Below are positions 58,456 to 64,000 of a DNA stretch of 64,000 nt, in pieces. How positions within the stretch are numbered: position 1 is the first letter of the stretch; each line of letters starts with the position of its first letter. Below the pieces are notes generated by a model that saw nothing but the letters and a program-made list of their open reading frames with translations, was not told the origin of the DNA and made no database searches. The position numbers and the translations under genes are program-made. This stretch comes from Diphasiastrum complanatum. Lineage: Eukaryota > Streptophyta > Lycopodiopsida > Lycopodiales > Lycopodiaceae. The DNA is taken from the NCBI GenBank assembly GCA_029204225.1, contig CM055094.1, positions 23,644,541 through 23,708,540 on the forward strand, written 5' to 3'.

Positions 58456-59635
58456 ATAATGAATGAATCTTGTTATGGCCATATTCAGCTAAGGACATGG
58501 AATAGTCCTAATATGGTAGACCTGCCCTCCAGTGTTCGATATTATTGGTCATGTCTAGACTTTATTCCACGTCGAGGCCTGTTGGTGACTAACGACCTTG
58601 AGAGGACCCAGACACTCTAATTGAGACATATGGAGTAGTGCATGTACGTGTGACTGTTATAGGCAGGAGGTATGCATGAAGAGCTGTGATCTATTTATCG
58701 TTCACCTGCATGGGGACTGCATGTGGTCATACACATGATCCTACTCTCTATATATTGAGGTAGTGATTATTTCGTCGACGACTTTGGTCTAGGTTACTTG
58801 TTGAGCTCTTCTCCTCTTGCTATCACATGGCATGGATTGGGGGCTAGATCCAGGAGGATTCTCTAGGAGGGATCTAGGTTTGGTTGGATGGTTTCGCTCC
58901 ATTGTCTCTCTTGTATTTTCCTATCCTCATCTTAGGGGTTTTCCCTAGTGGTTCTCTCCCTTTTAATCGAAATTATGGAATTTCTTTTAAAAGGAGGAGA
59001 AGAAAATGATAAGAATAAGACTTTCATGGGATCAACTAGTTGCATAGATTTCTTTTGTGGAATCCAGTTTGTGTGCAATGGTGGAACAATCTAGTGGAAT
59101 AGATAAAATCTCTAGTGATTGTTTTGAATAATCTGGAACTAGAGTAGTTTTGGGAGTTTTGAGCAGTGAGATATTCATGAGTATGGGAAGTAGTGGTAAA
59201 GATTAAATTAAGGTTCACTGATTGGCTACCAAGTACCATTTAGTTATGGATTGGATCAGAAGAGTAAAGCTTTAATCTTAACCTTATGTCCAAAGATGTC
59301 TGTATAAGTCAGCCTGATCTTGGTTTGTGCACTAAGATCTGAAGTAGGTTGATTGGTTGAAGAAATTTAGTTGGCAAAAGTATGATGGTTGGAAAACTTG
59401 TGATGTGGAATTATTCACTTCAGAGATTTCCCAAATATGTTGTTTACTCAAGAAAAATCAAGAAAAATAGAATCTTTTGTAGCTGAGTTACAAGATTCTC
59501 AGTGATATATCACAACTTATACTCATTTACTTTTGTTACGTTTTCATCAATATTATCCTTTATTGTGTTCAGTTTTTGTCTCAAAATGTATGCGTTTCTA
59601 TATCTCTTCGCGACTAATTCACGAACAATTTGCGA

Positions 59636-60600
59636 CTAATTATTTGTCTGATAATTTTCAATGCTTAATTGTTTGGCTACGTAATCAATGTAGTATTGGC
59701 AATAAAGTTCAAATGTCTCCGATCGTTCGACATGGTGATGGCTCACCATAAAGACTTCCTGCTCATCATCATCTTCGATCTTTTGCTTGGTGTCGGCTGC
59801 ATGAGCTTGTTGATCTGGCTGCTGCTTCTTTTTGTCGTTGTTGAGCTTCAAAATTTGACAGTCCTAAATTTCATGATTTGTCCTCTTGCAGTACTTGCAG
59901 AAGAGTCCTTTCTGGTTCTGAGCAAGTTGTTGCTTTTGGGCCTTCTGTGACTACTTTTGATTGATGTCGTTCTGTCTGACAGCTTTCTTCTTCTATTTCT
60001 TCCTTGTGTTCTTCTTGATGACCAATGCTTGTGAGTCATTGACGGAGGATGAGGATGCTCCACTCCTTGTTTTCTCCTGCAGCAGCAGCATGATTAAGAG
60101 TCTGGACAATGTTATATCTGAGTGTGTGGTTACCATCATGACCCAGTTTTCATAAGAAGATGGAAATTGGTCAATAAGGTCATTATAGCGTCAGAGTCTT
60201 TGATTATTGAACCTGTTGCTGCCATCTGCTCTAATAGAGTCTTAAATTAAATAATGTGATTATGAACATAATCACTTTCTGACATTCTGAAAGAGAAGAA
60301 CTTTCTCCTCAGTTGTAGCTTTGAAGTGACATCTGTCACTTCATATAATGTGCTTAATATATCCCAAACCTCTTTCGAATATTGGGCTTGTCTGATATGA
60401 CCAATCTGTGTGTCAGAGATGTTAAGGGTGATCAAGGCAAAAGTCTGCCATCCTTGAGCTTCCACTTGGAAATGGCTCGCTCATCGACACTGGAAAGTAG
60501 TTCGGTTCCAACGACTATTTCCCAAAGCTCCTTGGCCATCAATACTACCCTCATTTTGAATTTCCACAAGTGGTAGTTCGAATCATTGAGTTTGTCTATC
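59636..60600 (-). pseudogene. Element I gag with zinc knuckle
   Basis: Sense order across frames: IDKLNDSNYHLWKFKMR and ELWEIVVGTELLSSVDERAISKW (60600-60470). Then GWQTFALITLNISDTQIGHIRQAQYSKEVWDILSTLYEVTDVTSKLQLRRKFF (60465-60290), EQMAATGSIIKDSDAIMTLL, and a knuckle CKYCKRTNHEI*DC (about 59905-59865) with a stop inside. A Lys/Gln/Asp-rich tail follows, to 59636. It is the same Gag lineage as D and L (CRYCK.TNH knuckle). Several stops and frameshifts. Confidence 0.8.
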
Positions 60601-60742
60601 ATAAGAGCAGACTATGGTTGCAAATCCATTTGGAATTTCAGGATGAGTGTAATGCAGATAGTAGATTAATATGACTACAAACAATCATAGCAGATGTCAA
60701 TACTATACCAGGACAATCGTTCTGATAATGCTATAGCTTTGA

Positions 60743-60843
60743 TACCATGTTGGTATCAGATAAACATGGAGTAGTAATTAATGGCTCTGATACCATGTTG
60801 GGATCAGATAAACATGGAGCAGTAATTAATCACTCTAATACCA
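60743..60843 (-). repeat. 48-bp tandem repeat carrying LTR end plus primer binding site
   Basis: TACCATGTTGG recurs at 60743, 60791 and 60839, exactly 48 bp apart. On the minus strand each repeat gives CCAACATGGTAT(C/T)A(A/G)AG, the LTR terminus followed by a copia primer site. Between them lies TCAGATAAACATGGAG and AGTAATTAAT. Only the last copy adjoins the true LTR (from 60844). Confidence 0.85.
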
Positions 60844-61857
60844 TGTTGGGATTCGACAGGTTGGGATCAACCGAGAATGCTTGTTGCAGCAAAGGAGCAT
60901 CAACAGAGAATCCTCGATGCATGAAACTAAGTCTATTGGTTCAAAGATCAGACCGACTTCAACGTCTCAAAGTCTATCCTACTGGATCACAACTTCGAAG
61001 TTGTTGGATCAACTGAATCGATTCCCTACCTATGCATACCTTGAACACAGATTTTAGCTTTTGCAAAAGCGTTTTAGGTGAAGTACTTCTGAGCAATGAA
61101 TTGATAGGAGTGTAGAGTCGTGATCTCCTTGAAACAACTCTGTAATGACAGAGAGGAGGATCAAAGCAATTGCACTATGGAGAGTTCATGCAGCTTGCAG
61201 ATGGAGCTTAACTGAAGCAACTAATAAGTCGCTATATATATATACACATGGCTAACTGATTAAAAGAATGATTAATGAGTAATTTACAAACAAGATTAAG
61301 GCACTATGTGTTGTTGGTAGTCGCTCTCGAAGAATATTTGACTTAGTTGGAGATATTGTCCGGTTCTCACAAATGTACTATTGAGCCGCCAATTTGATGA
61401 TATCAACCTTGGGAGTTGGCACATCACATCAATTTTTTGAAAAGTCGATGACATGGACTTCGATGTTGAGAAAGTCAACGACGTGGAAGTCGAGGACTTC
61501 GTAGCTTGCCTTGAGGAGACGTCAACGTCGAGGACTTTGAGGTCGAGGAAGTCGAGGACTTCGTAGCTTGCCTTGAGAAGACGTTGACGTCGAGGATTTT
61601 GATGTCAATGATGTGGAAGTCGAGGACTTCGTAGCTTGCTTCGAGAAGACATCAAGGACTTCGATGTCGATGACTTCGGACAATGTATAGAAGGTTGAGA
61701 AGTTTGAGACGTCGGGCAAGTCAGAGACTTCGAATAAGTCGATGTCGGGGCTTAGAACCATTTAAAGTCGATGTCATGCAAGTCGATGGAACACTGTCAT
61801 CGACTTTCCTTGTATTTCTTTAGGGTATGCGACTATAGGAATATTTACAACAGCATA
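60844..61857 (-). repeat. Element I 5' LTR with minisatellite
   Basis: It starts TGTTGGGATTCGACAGG next to the primer site. It contains TATATATATATACAC near 61237. The GTCGA-rich minisatellite has starts at 61462, 61539 and 61601 (77 and 62 bp apart; the second interval has lost 15 bp). It ends TTACAACA near 61857. Longer than its partner because that copy has a ~290-bp deletion. Confidence 0.8.
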
Positions 61858-61875
61858 ATGAATGGATCTAGATTA

Positions 61876-62008
<133 letters not shown>

Positions 62009-62219
62009 ATAGAAATCCAATACTTTCTAGAGATTTGAATCTGACTACTCCATTGCTTCTTGATAAGTTGCAAGTTCTTATGTGAAGTAGCATGTTGACT
62101 CATATATGAATCTAACTGGAGGAGTTTTGATTCTTGTGGATTTGCTTTGAATGATAGGTTTTTGTTGTTGTTGCAATTGCTCTTATTGTCTTTGTTCTTC
62201 CTTTTTGAATTCATTGTCA

Positions 62220-62510
62220 TTTAAGGGAGCTCTTGAGGCCTCTGTATTAATAGCATTTGAAGGTTATACTAGCATCTTATTTTTACCTTTAAGGTTCACA
62301 AATTGGTCTTTAAGGAAGATGACATTCCTGCTCACAAATATTTTCTGTGTTGGAAGGTTATAAAGCTTAATAACTAACAAAGATAGATTTAATACTAGAA
62401 TTGTCTAGCTTCTTGCATAGCTCATTTAAAATTTGAGCATAAGTGATGCAACCAAAAATGTAAAAATTTTATATAAGGTTTTGTCCGTTTCAAACTTTAG
62501 TAGGATGTTG
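62220..62510 (-). pseudogene. Copia integrase C-terminal fragment
   Basis: Minus-strand translation across stops: FYIFGCITYAQILNELCKKLDNSSIKSIFVSY, then ENICEQECHLPKDQFVNLKGK. It is the integrase tail block (VFGC.AY..IP...R.KLD..S...IF.GY) and resembles element D at 24830-24640. Truncated and interrupted. 62511-64000 shows nothing recognisable. Confidence 0.7.
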
Positions 62511-64000
62511 ATTGTTTAGACTCTTGTTCAATCATCAACTTTTAGTTTTTAATTTAGTTGGGCCTCTTCGGGCAGTGATGAGCTGGAAGGGCAGGTCTCA
62601 ACATCCAATAGCATTTCCACATGCTACCCGATGAAACATTTATATATTAAAAGAGTTTTCATTTTATTTATATTTGAGAAAAATTGCATTACGTAGAAGC
62701 CTGATATCAGAGTTTCTATTGGTCCACATGGCAACACAAATGAGAAAACTATTAAAAAGTCATCTTTTTTGAAGGCCCTTGCTGGGCTCTAATTTTTTCT
62801 AATGTGTGAAGATTTTGCAAAATCTAGCTTGATTAGTTTATAATTTCATGTACATATGTAAATCTAACATTTGTGGAGCATGTTCCCACGTGTGGAGGGT
62901 AGGCTTAATCATTTTAGTTCATTTATGTTGAGTTTGAACAGTCAATAGGCATCAAACTTGAGATCTAGTGAGATAGTGACATTTGTCACAATATGTTAGG
63001 ATTCATGTATTTGGCCCAATCACATTTAGAGTCATAGATCACAAGGCCAATCACTTTAAGAGGTGCATTACATGTGGACCAATCATGTTTAGAGGTGCAC
63101 ATTGTGGAGCCTCATGATCCCACATTATCCAAAGTTATTGTTTTATATTGTAAAAAATCTCAATTTTTATAGATGTGAATGTGCTATAGTGCCTAAATCC
63201 ATGTAAAGGCCTATTTGCACCTTGTAAATACACTTTTAGATTAGAACTTACGACGTTTTGTGCGACGTTCTATGGAGACACAATAGCGGATCTCAACCGA
63301 CATCTTAACGGTTGGTAAATGACATTGAGGCCGATGATCGTTCCTATAAGGTCAACACTTCATGCCATTGTACACACGCATAGATTTGTGTATCAATAGA
63401 GAGAGAAGAGAGCCAGTTTCTATAAGCTTGAGCGTTCTTTCCCTTTGCCATCTCTTACAGCATTACTTCTTATCAATTGAGCAAATACACTCTATATGAT
63501 CTGTAACTGTTTGTGATACTTCTCTATCTGCGTCACACATACTTTTCATTTCTTACTGAATTTCAGTTACTCTAACGTGGATTTTCAGGCGTCACCATAG
63601 AACGACAATTCTAACTAATGTGTGCAGGAAATAAGCCAAAGTTGTTAAGCATAACCATAAGCAGAACTTCTTTCAATTTTGAATGAGCTATGTATAATGA
63701 ACTTGTTTGATGCTTTGTTCTGTTTTCTTCATGTGATAAGAACTAATTCACTGTGTTCGATTAAGAGGAATCATTAGCCAATTTGATTCTATTTGATGAA
63801 TCTATTTGCTAGTTGTTTTCTGATCTGATTGCTTACTGTTATCCAAAGAGCCTGGAAGATAAAGTAACTTTTATAATCATAGACCTTGACCAAATCGTTT
63901 CACCATTGGTGTTTCTAGATGCCAATTTACCCAAATATCTTTGGATAACTAGATATGTCAATGTAGTATTCATTGTGAATATTACACCTCACATTCCATT

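Larger units (their letters stand above)
57714..61865 (-). mobile_element. Copia element I (gag-only remnant)
   Basis: Minus-strand element with LTRs at about 60844-61857 and 57714-58455, a repeated primer-site region at 60743-60843, and a decayed gag at 60600-59636. No protease, integrase or RT is recognisable between 59636 and 58455. LTR ends at the gag-distal side are uncertain by ~12 bp because both copies agree a little beyond the TTACAACA terminus. Confidence 0.75.

Overview
The window looks like AT-rich nuclear DNA of a land plant. It contains a VQ-motif (WRKY/MAPK-partner) gene, a nuclear-type tRNA-Ile(AAU) gene, many Ty1/copia retrotransposons in all states of decay, one Ty3/gypsy remnant and very long (AG)n/(TG)n arrays. 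There is no operon-like organisation. Low gene density, nested copia elements and long dinucleotide arrays would fit a large-genome plant (conifer, cycad or fern), but the sequence alone does not fix the clade.

Layout. 1-5 kb: degenerate tandem repeats, and a small terminal-inverted-repeat element bracketed by compound TG/AG microsatellites. 5-11.3 kb: a decayed copia element (C, +) whose 3' LTR was split by a well-preserved copia element (A, -, 5990-11149) with two LTRs, a 5-bp target duplication (AAGTA), a primer binding site and a 656-codon Gag-protease-integrase ORF. A's reverse transcriptase is replaced by a different segment that recurs in elements B and C. 12.6 kb: tRNA-Ile. 14.9-15.8 kb: gypsy RT remnant and an acidic ORF. 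17.2-19.6 kb: copia scrap, (CT)n array, and a broken spliced gene on the minus strand. 20-29.2 kb: composite of copia elements J/D (-), B (+), K (+) and E (-). 30-35 kb: 37-bp tandem repeat, an unrecognised fragmented coding-like region, and a near-perfect 82-bp-arm inverted repeat amid a dispersed palindrome. 35.4-40.7 kb: copia fragment F and copia element G, which has two 697-bp LTRs but only RT-RNase H inside. 41-46 kb: SWIM-type transposase scrap and little else. 46.7-48.2 kb: copia leader with three primer-binding-site copies. 49.6-51 kb: the VQ gene, the only clearly intact protein-coding host gene. 51-55.5 kb: nothing recognised. 55.5-62.5 kb: copia fragments H and I, the latter with a 77-bp minisatellite inside its LTRs.

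Functional view. Only the tRNA and the VQ gene are convincing host genes. The copia elements are mostly non-autonomous in different ways: A, B and C lack RT and carry a shared replacement segment, E lacks protease and integrase, and G lacks gag, protease and integrase. Any movement of these would need proteins supplied in trans. The shared RT-replacing segment is the most unusual item here.
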